A stretch of DNA of 64,000 nt from Streptomyces sp. NBC_01571. GTDB taxonomy: Bacteria > Actinomycetota > Actinomycetes > Streptomycetales > Streptomycetaceae. How positions within the stretch are numbered: position 1 is the stretch's first letter; every line of letters starts with the position of its first letter. The stretch spans positions 5,704,001 through 5,768,000 of the forward strand of contig NZ_JAPEPZ010000001.1 of NCBI RefSeq assembly GCF_026339875.1. The letters run 5' to 3'. A program made the position numbers and the translations under genes. Below are positions 34,039 through 42,145 of this stretch, piece by piece. A model generated the notes under the pieces. The model was not told the origin of the DNA. It searched no databases and saw only the letters and a list, made by a program, of their open reading frames with translations.

Positions 34039-34122
34039 GCTGGTGGCTTCCTGCCTCTTGATGGGTGCGGGACGCCCGGGGACGGCGGCAGCTTGGCGGT
34101 TGGACGCCGTCCCCGGGGCTGG

Positions 34123-34458
34123 CTACTTGTAGCGGCGGAGCTCGTTCTGGATGCGGCGGGCGGCCTGCTCGTGGTCGTGCATCTCGCGGCGGGCGGCGGC
34201 GCGTTCGGGTCCGCTGCTGGTGCGCATGGTGACCTTGGCGGTGGCGGCGGCCTGCTGCTTTTCGGTGAGGCGGCGCTGCAGGGCGGCGACTTCGCGGGTC
34301 CCGCGCTCCTCGGCGCGCCGCTCGATACGGTCGGCCTCCCGCTTGATGCGGTCGTCGATGGTGTCCTCGTTGCGGTCGCCTGCTGCGGACTGCTTGAGGG
34401 CCTTCAGTCCGAGTCGGGCCAGGCGGAACTTCTCGCCTGTGGTGTACGAGCTGGGCAT
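34123..34458 (-). CDS. Basic coiled-coil protein
   Basis: 111 aa, almost entirely charged helix (DDRIKREADRIERRAEERGTREVAALQRRLTEKQQAAATAK). Lies just upstream of the translocase gene. Such proteins are common in AICE transfer modules, but no family is recognised. Confidence 0.5.
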   Translation of the reverse strand: MPSSYTTGEKFRLARLGLKALKQSAAGDRNEDTIDDRIKREADRIERRAEERGTREVAALQRRLTEKQQAAATAKVTMRTSSGPERAAARREMHDHEQAARRIQNELRRYK

Positions 34459-34460
34459 GG

Positions 34461-34655
34461 TCAGACCTCCGGGGTCTCGGTGAGGGCCTGGGCGATGGCG
34501 ACGTGGGTGAGGGCGATGTCCGACCACAGGCCGCCGGCCCGGCTGTGTGCCTCGGAGCGCTGGTTGTCCGGGTTGTAGCGCTCGGCTTCTCCAGCGAGGT
34601 TCTCGGCACGGAGGACGGCGGCCTCCGCCAACTTCAGGTGCTGCTCACGGTTCAT
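34461..34655 (-). CDS. Small helical protein of the transfer-like operon
   Basis: 64 aa. NREQHLKLAEAAVLRAENLAGEAERYNPDNQRSEAHSRAGGLWSDIALTHVAIAQAL looks like a helical hairpin similar to a TPR unit. Two bases separate it from the next gene. Function unknown. Confidence 0.5.
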   Translation of the reverse strand: MNREQHLKLAEAAVLRAENLAGEAERYNPDNQRSEAHSRAGGLWSDIALTHVAIAQALTETPEV

Positions 34656-34707
34656 GGGGTCTCTCCCTGGTCTCGGGTCCGGGCTGTCCGGCCCCACCGC
34701 ACCCCCG

Positions 34708-34731
34708 CAGGTGTTCCATTTGGAACACCTG
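34708..34731. promoter_or_regulatory. Perfect inverted repeat in front of the FtsK operon
   Basis: CAGGTGTTCC-ATTT-GGAACACCTG is a perfect 10-bp inverted repeat in the 96-bp gap upstream of 34655. It can be an operator for this operon or a terminator for the membrane-protein genes before it. Confidence 0.5.
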
Positions 34732-34751
34732 GCGGAGGACGGAAGGGCAGG

Positions 34752-35066
34752 TCAACCCTTGCGCTGGTAGTCGCGCCACATGGAGCGCAGGACGAGCAGG
34801 CAGCAGGTGACGGCCACCGCGCCGACGGCGACGGCGATCGCGGACAGGGCCAGGGAGATCGCGCACACCGACCCGGCGAGGCCGATCGCGATCCACTTGC
34901 CCACGCTGAACTGCGAGGTGGCGGGGTCGGGTGGCGGGGCGGCGGGCTGCTGCTGGTTCTGCGCCAGCTTGGCCAGTTCGACCGCGGCGAGGGCGACCTG
35001 TACGGCGGCACTGTTCACGGCCGCTTCGGAGGCGGCGGCCTCCGCCTTGGCGAGGGCGTCACTCAT
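34752..35066 (-). CDS. Membrane protein of the SpdB-like module
   Basis: 104 aa. The N-terminal half is an Ala-rich helix (AEAAASEAAVNSAAVQVALAAVELAKL) followed by a Pro-rich linker. Two hydrophobic stretches (WIAIGLAGSVCAISLALSAIAVAVGAVAVTCCLLVL) make up the second half. The start overlaps the preceding stop (ATGA). Function unknown. Confidence 0.5.
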   Translation of the reverse strand: MSDALAKAEAAASEAAVNSAAVQVALAAVELAKLAQNQQQPAAPPPDPATSQFSVGKWIAIGLAGSVCAISLALSAIAVAVGAVAVTCCLLVLRSMWRDYQRKG

Positions 35067-35239
35067 CGTGCCCACCTCTTGATCTTGCGGGCGACGCGAG
35101 GCCAGAACAGGACGCCGGCGGCGAACGCGAGGACGGGCGGGCAGGAGACGGCGGCGGTGGCGCCGAACAGGGCGAGTTGGAAGAGCGGCGGCCAGGCCAC
35201 GACCAGGGCCAGGAGGGCGCCGAACAGGATCCGCATCAT
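35063..35239 (-). CDS. Small two-helix membrane protein
   Basis: 58 aa. MMRILFGALLALVVAWPPLFQ and VSCPPVLAFAAGVLFW are hydrophobic, and a KIKRWAR basic tail follows. Both ends overlap their neighbours by ATGA, which supports it as a real gene. Resembles the small Spd proteins of Streptomyces plasmids only in size and hydrophobicity. Confidence 0.55.
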   Translation of the reverse strand: MMRILFGALLALVVAWPPLFQLALFGATAAVSCPPVLAFAAGVLFWPRVARKIKRWAR

Positions 35240-36099
35240 GCCGACACCTCCGCGTACTCGGGCAGCTGGTCAGGGTGGAAGAGGTTGCGTCCTCGGGCGT
35301 CCTTGCTGTGGACGGTGAGGCGTCCTACGGCGACCCAGGAGCGGACGGTGGACATCTCGATGCCGTACCGCTGGGCGACCTGGGCGGACGTCATGAGGGG
35401 CGGCTCGGGCGGCGGTCCGTCGTCGGTGTCCTCGGCGTCCTGGTCCGTCCCGCGCGGGAGTTCAGGCGTCCCGGTGACGTCCTGCTGGTCCTCCCGTTCC
35501 AATGTCACGGTGGGCACCGGGCGGGCCGTCATCGGCAGCAGACGAGCGCCGGGCGGGACCACCTCGGGGATGGGCTGGACGCTCGGGACGGCATCGGACG
35601 CGATCGCGTCCTGGGCGTCCGGTGCGTCCTGGTGGGCGTCCGGCGGGCTTGCTGCGAGGTGCAGCAGGTGCCCGACGACGGCTGGCGGGACGAGGCTGGT
35701 GACGGCGATCAGGACGGGCTGGTCGGCGATCACGTGCCCGGTGGTGATGAGGTGCGACACGACCTGCGCGGCCATGGCGAGGCCGAGGGCGAGGCACGCG
35801 CCGATGATCGCGGACCAGCGGCCTCGGTCCCCGCGGCGGCGGGTGGAGGCGACGGCGGCCGCGATGCCCGCGTAGGCGGACAGGACGACCGGCATGCCGT
35901 AGCTGAAGGGATCTGCCCAGCCAGCGGTCTCGGCGAGGTGGTACTCGCCGGGCGCGCACATGAGGAGGGCGACGCCGAGGACGACGGGCCGTCCGCCGGC
36001 GGTGAGGCCGCGGACCCACAGGGGTGCGGCCGTGTGCCGTACCCCTTGGCTGGGCTGCGGCCGGAACAGGCGTGCGACAGCGCGACGGATGCGGCTCAT
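35236..36099 (-). CDS. SpdB/DUF2637-like membrane protein with C-terminal HTH
   Basis: 287 aa. About four transmembrane helices in residues 30-145 (VVLGVALLMCAPGEYHLA, YGMPVVLSAYAGIAAAVA, AIIGACLALGLAMAAQVV, LIAVTSLVPPAVVGHLLHL), an acidic linker, then a MerR-like helix-turn-helix (MTSAQVAQRYGIEMSTVRSWVAVGRL). SpdB-like proteins help plasmid spreading from hypha to hypha. Both ends overlap neighbours. Element 2 has a gene with the same membrane-plus-HTH design. Confidence 0.7.
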   Translation of the reverse strand: MSRIRRAVARLFRPQPSQGVRHTAAPLWVRGLTAGGRPVVLGVALLMCAPGEYHLAETAGWADPFSYGMPVVLSAYAGIAAAVASTRRRGDRGRWSAIIGACLALGLAMAAQVVSHLITTGHVIADQPVLIAVTSLVPPAVVGHLLHLAASPPDAHQDAPDAQDAIASDAVPSVQPIPEVVPPGARLLPMTARPVPTVTLEREDQQDVTGTPELPRGTDQDAEDTDDGPPPEPPLMTSAQVAQRYGIEMSTVRSWVAVGRLTVHSKDARGRNLFHPDQLPEYAEVSA

Positions 36100-36827
36100 G
36101 CCTGGCCCCCGTTCCGGAGGTGCCGGGCTTCGGCGGCGAGGCGCTCGAGCCGGAGGGCGGCCGCGCGCAGGCCGTGGGCGACTCGGCCGACGCCGTCGGG
36201 GTCGACGTCCGCGTTGAGGTCGAGGTTGACGGAGACGACCGGATGCGGCTCCGGGCGCTGTACGAGGTAGGGGGCGTGGGTGACGAAGGCGTCGAGGAAG
36301 TCGACGTAGCCGTGGCTGCCGATGGAGCCGGCACGGACGTGGCGCCCGTTGTGGGTGACCTCGTCGAGGGTGCCGACGGTGTCGCTGTCGTGGCCGGTGC
36401 ACCAGGCGGGCTCGGGCAGGACGACTTCGCCATGGTCGAGGGTCTGCAAGGTGACGGTGCCGTCCCGGTAGAGGGGCTGCTGCGTCTTCAGCGGGGTGAG
36501 CTCCCGCCGGGTGTACGCCCGGTCGATGGCCGCGTCGAGCTCGGCGGCCTGGTCGGCGCTGAGGGAGGCGTCGGCGGCCTGGAGTTCGGCGTCCGAGCTG
36601 AAGATGGCGGCGCCCGCGAGGTAGCCCTCGATTTCCCGCCGGGTGTCGGTGACGGTGAGCTCCGCGAGCGGGGGTTCGCCGGCCAGTTCGGCGTGGCCGA
36701 TGGCGAGGGCAGCGCGCAGCTGCTCGCGGGTGACGGTGACGGACAGGGTGACGACCGCGAACGGCGTGCTGCTCTCGTCGCAGGGGAACGTCTCGGTGGG
36801 CCCGAACGCGGGCACGTCGGCGGTCAC
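36096..36827 (-). CDS. Conserved actinophage/AICE protein
   Basis: 243 aa from GTG. The middle part contains EPAWCTGHDSDTVGTLDEVTHNGRH and a later HPVVSVNLDLNADVDPDG; the C-terminus is a coiled helix (AAALRLERLAAEARHLRN). The WCxxH...D motif is like DUF6907-type proteins, named here from memory and not certain. Coupled at both ends with neighbours. Function unknown. Confidence 0.55.
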   Translation of the reverse strand: MTADVPAFGPTETFPCDESSTPFAVVTLSVTVTREQLRAALAIGHAELAGEPPLAELTVTDTRREIEGYLAGAAIFSSDAELQAADASLSADQAAELDAAIDRAYTRRELTPLKTQQPLYRDGTVTLQTLDHGEVVLPEPAWCTGHDSDTVGTLDEVTHNGRHVRAGSIGSHGYVDFLDAFVTHAPYLVQRPEPHPVVSVNLDLNADVDPDGVGRVAHGLRAAALRLERLAAEARHLRNGGQA

Positions 36828-36919
36828 TGGTTGCCGCCCTTGGCGCGCACGCGGCGCAGGGCCTCGTCCATGTCCGGGTCGCTGTCGCCCGGACGTGCGG
36901 GCATGGAAAGATCGGCCAT
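36824..36919 (-). CDS. 31-aa peptide
   Basis: ATG after GGAGATCC-type sequence. MADLSMPARPGDSDPDMDEAL is followed by a basic end RRVRAKGGNQ. Its TGA overlaps the GTG of the next gene, so it may serve as a coupled leader for it. Function unknown. Confidence 0.45.
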   Translation of the reverse strand: MADLSMPARPGDSDPDMDEALRRVRAKGGNQ

Positions 36920-37020
36920 AGCCGGATCTCCTCCTGGTCTTGTCAGGAAGTGGGCTTCGGTCAGGCCCTTGGTCGGGATTGCCGTCCCGGCCTTGGGCCG
37001 TCTTCAGTTGTGGGGTGTAG

Positions 37021-37230
37021 CTACAGGCGCTTGGCCTTCAGCGCGTTGATGGCCCGGTTGATGCCGGCCCGGGTGACCCCGAGCTCTCTGGCCACTGCTG
37101 CTTGGCTGCCCAGTTCGGCTTCGCCGTCGATCAGGGCTTGCGCCCGTTCGTCGGTGGCTTCCTGGTACGCCTTCTGTGCGGCGTTCTGCTTCTGGACGGC
37201 TGCGTCATGGCGCTCTTTCCACGTAGTCAC
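37021..37230 (-). CDS. Small helix-turn-helix protein
   Basis: 69 aa from GTG after GGAGGGAC. The N-terminal coiled helix (WKERHDAAVQKQNAAQKAYQEATDERAQALI) is followed by SQAAVARELGVTRAGINRAINALKAKRL, a clear HTH. Direct GTGGCGACA repeats lie upstream. Probably a local regulator. Confidence 0.65.
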   Translation of the reverse strand: MTTWKERHDAAVQKQNAAQKAYQEATDERAQALIDGEAELGSQAAVARELGVTRAGINRAINALKAKRL

Positions 37231-37310
37231 GTCCCTCCTAGTACCGGAAGCGGTGGCGGTTCCACAACTGTAGCCAGGGGTGGCGACACTCGTCAACACC
37301 CGTGGCGACA

Positions 37311-37475
37311 TCATGCGGACCTCTTGGCCCGCTGGAACGCCTCATGGATGAGCCGCTGCGCCTCCGCCAAGTGACGGGCGTAGATCTTCAGTTCGGCGGT
37401 CGGGTCGACCGCCTCGCCCGTGCACTGGGTGCCGCGCCCGGACAGGACGCGGCACGTCACGATCCGCTCAGGCAT
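37311..37475 (-). CDS. Small conserved phage protein
   Basis: 54 aa. PERIVTCRVLSGRGTQCTGEAVDPT at the N-terminus and a helical, basic end. Overlaps the stop of the preceding gene by 8 bp. Function unknown. Confidence 0.5.
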   Translation of the reverse strand: MPERIVTCRVLSGRGTQCTGEAVDPTAELKIYARHLAEAQRLIHEAFQRAKRSA

Positions 37476-38094
37476 CCGACGCCTCCTTCGGCTGGTAGTG
37501 CATGAGCAGCAGCAGGTCCTGCTCGGTCCGGTACTCCGTCCCGCACCACCGGCACCGCACCACCCGATCCGACCCGCGGGACAGGACCGCGCCGCACACC
37601 GTGCCCGCGTCGTCCGTGACCGCGACGCACAGCCCCTCGCGCGCGGGCCCCGTGTCCGCGCCGAGGGAGCGCAGTTCGCGCTCCAGCTCGTGCAGCTCTC
37701 GCGCCATCTCGCCGGCCGCCGGGTAGCTGGAGACGATCCACTCCAGCTCCATGCCCAGCCACCGGCAGTCCGCGGCCAGGCCGGACGGGGGCGGCGCGGA
37801 GTGCTCCGGCCACCGGGCGCGCTGCACGTCCACGCGCCGGGCGTGGACGACCTTCGCCGCCCGGTTGGCCTCCATGAGGTCGAGGACGCTCTCGTTGATC
37901 GGCGACCTCGGCCCGGCGCCCCGCCCGGTGACGGGCTCGCCGAACCCGGTGCGCGCGGGCACCAGGTGCAGGGCGAGCTCGCCGTCCAGGACGGGCAGCG
38001 TGGTCAGGCGCAGGGCCAGCTGCACGGTGTGGCGCTCGCACAGGTAGCGCCCGCCGGCGGTCTCGCCGCACAGCTCGCACGCGTTCACGTCCAC
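37468..38094 (-). CDS. Two-zinc-ribbon phage protein
   Basis: 208 aa from GTG after GGAGACGAC. The N-terminal CELCGETAGGRYLCERH and C-terminal CRWCGTEYRTEQD are zinc ribbons around a central helical region (ELEWIVSSYPAAGEMARELHELERELRSLGA). Common type in actinophage early regions. Function unknown. Confidence 0.6.
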   Translation of the reverse strand: MDVNACELCGETAGGRYLCERHTVQLALRLTTLPVLDGELALHLVPARTGFGEPVTGRGAGPRSPINESVLDLMEANRAAKVVHARRVDVQRARWPEHSAPPPSGLAADCRWLGMELEWIVSSYPAAGEMARELHELERELRSLGADTGPAREGLCVAVTDDAGTVCGAVLSRGSDRVVRCRWCGTEYRTEQDLLLLMHYQPKEASDA

Positions 38095-38402
38095 GTCGTC
38101 TCCGTGTGGTCGTACTCGGTGGCGCCGCACGCCGTGCCGTACCCGGAGGCCGTGCACGGCGCGTCGAAGCCATCCCCCGAGTAGCGGTGGGTTCCGATCG
38201 GAAACTTCTGCTTGCCGCGGGCGTCCAGCTGGTCCATGGCGCGGCCGAGGTCGGCCATGGCCTGGAGGTACATCTGGTGCAGCGGGTCGACGACTTCCAT
38301 CAGGCCGTCGACGACGGATTCCGCCGTGGACCTGAAGTCGCCATCCGGGTCGGTGAAGGGGGCGAGCCTCGCGCGCAGGGCGTCCCGCAGTTCCGCGGTC
38401 AC
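38085..38402 (-). CDS. Hypothetical early protein
   Basis: 105 aa from GTG overlapping the preceding stop (GTGA). The helical stretch VVDGLMEVVDPLHQMYLQAMADLGRAMDQL is followed by a Cys-containing end. No family recognised. Confidence 0.5.
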   Translation of the reverse strand: MTAELRDALRARLAPFTDPDGDFRSTAESVVDGLMEVVDPLHQMYLQAMADLGRAMDQLDARGKQKFPIGTHRYSGDGFDAPCTASGYGTACGATEYDHTETTWT

Positions 38403-38596
38403 ACCCGGCTCCGGTTCCGCAGCCGGTAGAGGCGGAAGCCGCTGTAGAACAGGTCCGCGGTCGCCTGCTTGCGTGCGGCCCGTGAGGCGGCGGTGCTGCG
38501 GCGGGACTGCTCGTCCCACCGCATGTGCAGCAGGTTCATCAGCACCACGCCGAGGCCCATGCCGATGATGAGCAGCTGGATCTCGTTGAGGGACAC
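38399..38596 (-). CDS. Small single-pass membrane protein
   Basis: 65 aa from GTG after AGGAGTCGAC. EIQLLIIGMGLGVVLMNLLHM is a membrane helix, and a basic tail rich in Arg follows. Function unknown. Confidence 0.5.
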   Translation of the reverse strand: MSLNEIQLLIIGMGLGVVLMNLLHMRWDEQSRRSTAASRAARKQATADLFYSGFRLYRLRNRSRV

Positions 38597-38609
38597 GTCG
38601 ACTCCTAGA

Positions 38610-39122
38610 TCAGAACGGGGGGTTCTCGGGGTGGCCGGCGGCGGCCGGGGCGGGCGGGGTGGTTGACCACCCGCCGCCCTGGGACTGGCCGTTGGCGGGC
38701 TGGGCTCCGCCCCGGGGGTCTGCGGTGGGCGCACCCCCTTGCTGCTGCCCCCCGCCGCTCGGGTTCTTGGTGACCTTGGCGGTGGCGCGGGTGAGGCTCG
38801 CGCCGACCTCGTCGACGTCGAGTTCGTACACGGTGCGCTTGACGCCCTCGCGGTCCTCGTAGGACCGCTGCTTCAGCCGGCCCTGCACGATGACGCGCAT
38901 ACCGCGCTGCAGGGACTCGGCGACGTTCTGCGCTGCCTGCCGCCAGACGGAGCAGGTCAGGAACAGGCTTTCGCCGTCCTTCCACTCGTTGGCCTCGCGG
39001 TTGAAGACGCGGGGGGTGGAGGCGATACGGAACTTGGCGACGGCCGCCCCGAACGGGGTGAAGCGCAGCTCGGGGTCGTCGACCAGGTTGCCGACGACGG
39101 TAATCACGGTCTCTCCGGACAC
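38610..39122 (-). CDS. ssb: Single-stranded DNA-binding protein
   Basis: 170 aa. The OB-fold opening [33 protein letters not shown] is followed by [39 protein letters not shown] and a Gly/Gln/Pro-rich tail. The C-terminus is PENPPF, which keeps the PPF of SSB tips but is less acidic than usual. Protects ssDNA during phage replication. Confidence 0.9.
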   Translation of the reverse strand: MSGETVITVVGNLVDDPELRFTPFGAAVAKFRIASTPRVFNREANEWKDGESLFLTCSVWRQAAQNVAESLQRGMRVIVQGRLKQRSYEDREGVKRTVYELDVDEVGASLTRATAKVTKNPSGGGQQQGGAPTADPRGGAQPANGQSQGGGWSTTPPAPAAAGHPENPPF

Positions 39123-39194
39123 GGAGGGCTCCTTCTGTGGTGTGCTGGACGGGTGGCCGGCCCGGTTCCCGCGGGCCGGCCGTTTACGTGCGGG

Positions 39195-39626
39195 TCAGGT
39201 ACTGGTGGCCAGCCGGGCGGTAAGCCGCTCACTGCGCTGGAATCTCGAATCGCGGTTGAGCGGCAAGTCGAGGAAGTCCGCAGCCGTCAGGCGACGGCCG
39301 AGCCGCTGTTCGATGCAGCCGACACACAGGAAGCCGAACGGGCACATGCCCGACGCCTCCCACGTCTGGTCGGTGACCATGTACCGCTCGTCCGTGCTGT
39401 CGGTGCCGCAGTCCGCGCAGTCGTACTCCCACTGGTCGGTCATGCCAAGCCAGGCGTCTTTGGCTGAGGCGAGGAAGACGCACTCACGGCTGTCGACCCT
39501 GGCGGGGTGCAGTTCCGCATGGAGTTCCTCGGCGGTGGTCCACGCGCCAGGCGTGTCGGCGAACATGGCAAACACGGCCGAGCGGCGCCGGTTCTGGCCG
39601 AGCCAGTCGCGGAAGGTCACGGTCAC
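39195..39626 (-). CDS. Phage protein with zinc ribbon
   Basis: 143 aa from GTG. The middle contains YDCADCGTDSTDERYM and MCPFGFLCVGCIEQRLGRRLTAADFLDLPLN, a four-Cys zinc site recurrent in actinophage early genes. The start overlaps the preceding stop (GTGA). Function unknown. Confidence 0.6.
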   Translation of the reverse strand: MTVTFRDWLGQNRRRSAVFAMFADTPGAWTTAEELHAELHPARVDSRECVFLASAKDAWLGMTDQWEYDCADCGTDSTDERYMVTDQTWEASGMCPFGFLCVGCIEQRLGRRLTAADFLDLPLNRDSRFQRSERLTARLATST

Positions 39627-39958
39627 TGGCGCTCCTCGACAGGGGCGGGCGGGAAGGTGAGGACGACGTGGACCCTGGCCCCGCCGAACTCGCCGTCGGC
39701 GGCGAGGCCGATCCACTGGTCGTCTTCGCAGGCGCCGCCCGTGACGGTCAGCTCGGTGCCGAGCAGCAGGGCGATGTCCCCAGCGAAGGCCTCGCGCATG
39801 TCACCGCGGCCGTCTGTCCAGGGGATGGCCACCAGGACAGCGTCCGGGGTGACGGTCAACTGCGGGTACACGCCGTAGAGATCGCGCAGGGCGGCGAGAG
39901 ATTCGGTGAGACGGGCGGCCCGGGTGAACGCCAGGCGGGCGGTCTTCGCGGTGGTCAT
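39623..39958 (-). CDS. Hypothetical early protein
   Basis: 111 aa from ATG after GGAAGGAGAACTC. A helical N-terminus precedes a beta-rich end (TELTVTGGACEDDQWIGLAADGEFGGARVHVVLTFPPAP). No family recognised. Confidence 0.5.
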   Translation of the reverse strand: MTTAKTARLAFTRAARLTESLAALRDLYGVYPQLTVTPDAVLVAIPWTDGRGDMREAFAGDIALLLGTELTVTGGACEDDQWIGLAADGEFGGARVHVVLTFPPAPVEERQ

Positions 39959-40176
39959 GAGTTCTCCTTCCAGTGGTCGCGGACGGCGGCGAACATCTGG
40001 TCGACCTTGGCGTGTGCGGCGACGGCGCCGATCGGGGCGTGGTCGGCGAGCTTCCGCATGCCGGCTTCGTCGATGACCAGGTGCGTGCGGCCGAAGGTGT
40101 CGGTGATGGTCTTCGTCTCGACGCCGAGCTCGTCGCACAGAGCCTTGGCGTCGACGTCGGTGAAGTCGTCGGTCAC
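39955..40176 (-). CDS. Hypothetical early protein
   Basis: 73 aa. MTDDFTDVDAKALCDELGVE and later FGRTHLVIDEAGMRKLADHA suggest a small alpha/beta fold. Coupled by overlaps to both neighbours. Function unknown. Confidence 0.5.
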   Translation of the reverse strand: MTDDFTDVDAKALCDELGVETKTITDTFGRTHLVIDEAGMRKLADHAPIGAVAAHAKVDQMFAAVRDHWKENS

Positions 40177-40385
40177 TGGATCTCCTCGGTGGTGGTGTCA
40201 GCCGTGACCGTCTCGGTCACGGTTCCGTCCGTCGTGCGGGCGGAAAGGTTGCGGAGCTTCTGTGCGTGGCGGGCGGCGAGGCCGCGCTGCCGGGCGGCTT
40301 TGAAGGCGGCGCGCCGGCGCTTGGCGGCTTCGGCTCGGGCCGCAGCGGCGGCTATCCGCTCTTGCACGAGGTCATCGACGTTCAC
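40173..40385 (-). CDS. Small basic helical protein
   Basis: 70 aa from GTG. AAAAARAEAAKRRRAAFKAARQRGLAARHAQKLRNL is strongly basic and helical, suggesting nucleic-acid binding. The GGAGG that precedes it is part of the right half of a long-range 16-bp inverted repeat (see 40397-40574), so its translation may be regulated. Confidence 0.55.
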   Translation of the reverse strand: MNVDDLVQERIAAAAARAEAAKRRRAAFKAARQRGLAARHAQKLRNLSARTTDGTVTETVTADTTTEEIQ

Positions 40386-40396
40386 GGCGGCCTTTC

Positions 40397-40574
40397 CTCC
40401 ATTAATTCCATGGGTTGGGGACGTTCAAGGTGAGGGATGGGCCCGCTAGTGGTGACCCAGGGGTTAGCTCATGGTTACGCAGAGTAATAATTAGTTAGAA
40501 ATAGGCTTACGGAGAGTCCTGGAGGTAATGCCAGGACCTCTCACGCGGCACCCCGAGGCATGGAATTAATGGAG
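40397..40574. promoter_or_regulatory. AT-rich intergenic region framed by a 16-bp inverted repeat
   Basis: CTCCATTAATTCCATG (40397-40412) and CATGGAATTAATGGAG (40559-40574) are exact inverse copies 146 bp apart. The region between is the most A+T-rich part of the early region (TAATAATTAGTTAGAAATAGG) and holds a further hairpin at 40512-40541 (GAGAGTCCTGG pairing with CCAGGACCTCTC). On the minus-strand RNA the arms would pair and cover the GGAGG of the 40385 gene. It is a candidate replication origin or RNA switch. Confidence 0.55.
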
Positions 40575-42145
40575 ATAACCCGGCTCTCCGTCCTGCTCGT
40601 CACATCCGGGTGGGTCACGAACCGGCGCTTCTGCGGTCGCCCCTTCTGCCCCTCCTTGCGCTCAGGCGGGTCGATCTGACGGGCCCAGCCGGCTCGCACC
40701 AGAACGTCCAATGCGTCGTCCACGTCAGCCATCTCCGTGCACCAGGCCTGACCCCGGACGCCCTTCTCCACATCGCCAGCAGAGAAGCGCCCTTCAACTT
40801 CCTTACGGCGCAGCCAGTCGAGGACCGCGCGGGCGGGCCCGAGCTTCGACTGACGCTCGGCCGACATCAGGTCGGACACCAAGCGGGCGTGAGCGATCAG
40901 GTAGGGAACCAGGGACACGGCGTCGTCCATCACGTCGCCCGGCACGATCAGCGCCTGCGGGTTCTCGAACAGGGTCAGGACCGCGGCGATGCGCAGCACT
41001 TGGCCGGGCAGCTTCTTCGCCCAGCCCTCGATGGCGGCAAGGTCGCCGTGCGACTTGTGCCGGGGCTCGAGCGCCTCCCAGAAGGAGCGGAAGGATTCCT
41101 TCGCCTTGCGGTCGAGCTGCATCTCCTGCGGCTCGTCGTCGTCCCAGATCGACGCCATCATGTCTTTGACCCGGGCGCCCCACGCCTGGCTGGTCTCTGG
41201 CGGGATGGGGTCGGTGTCGTACACGCGATCGCCGACGCGGCTGGCGGGCATCGAGAAGATGAATCGGGCCATCAGGCCGCGGGCTTCGAAAACGTCGCCG
41301 GTCTCGCCCATGCCGGTGAGGAATCCGGGCTGTACGGCCAGGCCGAGCGACAGGTTGGGGCGCTCGAGCAGTAGCGGCCGGCCACTCTTGCGGTTGACCG
41401 CGTGGGGTTCCTGGCTCCACGCCTTGAGGACGATCTCAGGGTTCGCGTTCTTGCTGTACCGGCCGCCGACATTGCCGAGGAACGAGCTCTCCGTGGAGAG
41501 CACGGCCAGGCGCTCGCCCTGCTCGGCGATGACGTCGGTTGCCGCCTCGGGCGTGGTGTCGTCGGCGATCAGCTGCGTGAAGACCTTGGGCTCACCGAGC
41601 AGGTCCAACTCATCCCGTGCCGCGTCGAGCAGGTCGCGCGCGGTCTTCCTCTTCGCCGGGTCGCCCGCCTTGATGACCTTGGACTCGGCGTCGGAGACGC
41701 ATGCCTCCGCGATCCGCCTGTCCTGCTGGTCCCTCGCGATGGCCGGGCCGTCCTCCAGGCGGCGCCGCTTCTGCTCCTCGAAGATCGGTTTGGCCATGAG
41801 GCCCAGGGCAGGCGACTTCATCTCGCCGGGCGCCGCGACGGGCATGGTGTAGAGCGTGACGGGCTCGACCCAGTCCGGCTTGGGGCTGACGGTGCGTCGC
41901 CCGCCGATGGCGGTGGAGACGACGGCCATACCCAGCCAGGCGGGCAGGTCGACGGGCACCTGCAGGCTGTCGGAGACGGCCTGCGCCATGGTCCCGATGC
42001 CGCGCAGCTTGGACGCGTCCAGGTGCGGGGCGGGAGGCGGGTCGAGCGGTACGGGGTCTTCCCAGCCGCGGAGGTCTTCTGCGTGGACGCCTTTGTCCCA
42101 GGACGGGGATTCGACGTTCGGGGCCCAGTTGGGCGCGCTGCTCAT
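40541..42145 (-). CDS. DUF3987-type helicase/primase-associated protein
   Basis: 534 aa, ATG overlapping the primase stop (ATGA). It contains LTAIGGRRTVSPKPDW-like opening residues, then YTMPVAAPGEMKSP (altered P-loop region) and the long helical region typical of DUF3987/YfjI-like proteins, and ends with a winged helix (RFSAGDVEKGVRGQAW ... VDDALDVLVRAGWARQI). These work with primase in phage and plasmid replication. The strict Walker A lysine pattern is not obvious. Confidence 0.72.
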   Translation of the reverse strand: MSSAPNWAPNVESPSWDKGVHAEDLRGWEDPVPLDPPPAPHLDASKLRGIGTMAQAVSDSLQVPVDLPAWLGMAVVSTAIGGRRTVSPKPDWVEPVTLYTMPVAAPGEMKSPALGLMAKPIFEEQKRRRLEDGPAIARDQQDRRIAEACVSDAESKVIKAGDPAKRKTARDLLDAARDELDLLGEPKVFTQLIADDTTPEAATDVIAEQGERLAVLSTESSFLGNVGGRYSKNANPEIVLKAWSQEPHAVNRKSGRPLLLERPNLSLGLAVQPGFLTGMGETGDVFEARGLMARFIFSMPASRVGDRVYDTDPIPPETSQAWGARVKDMMASIWDDDEPQEMQLDRKAKESFRSFWEALEPRHKSHGDLAAIEGWAKKLPGQVLRIAAVLTLFENPQALIVPGDVMDDAVSLVPYLIAHARLVSDLMSAERQSKLGPARAVLDWLRRKEVEGRFSAGDVEKGVRGQAWCTEMADVDDALDVLVRAGWARQIDPPERKEGQKGRPQKRRFVTHPDVTSRTESRVISINSMPRGAA

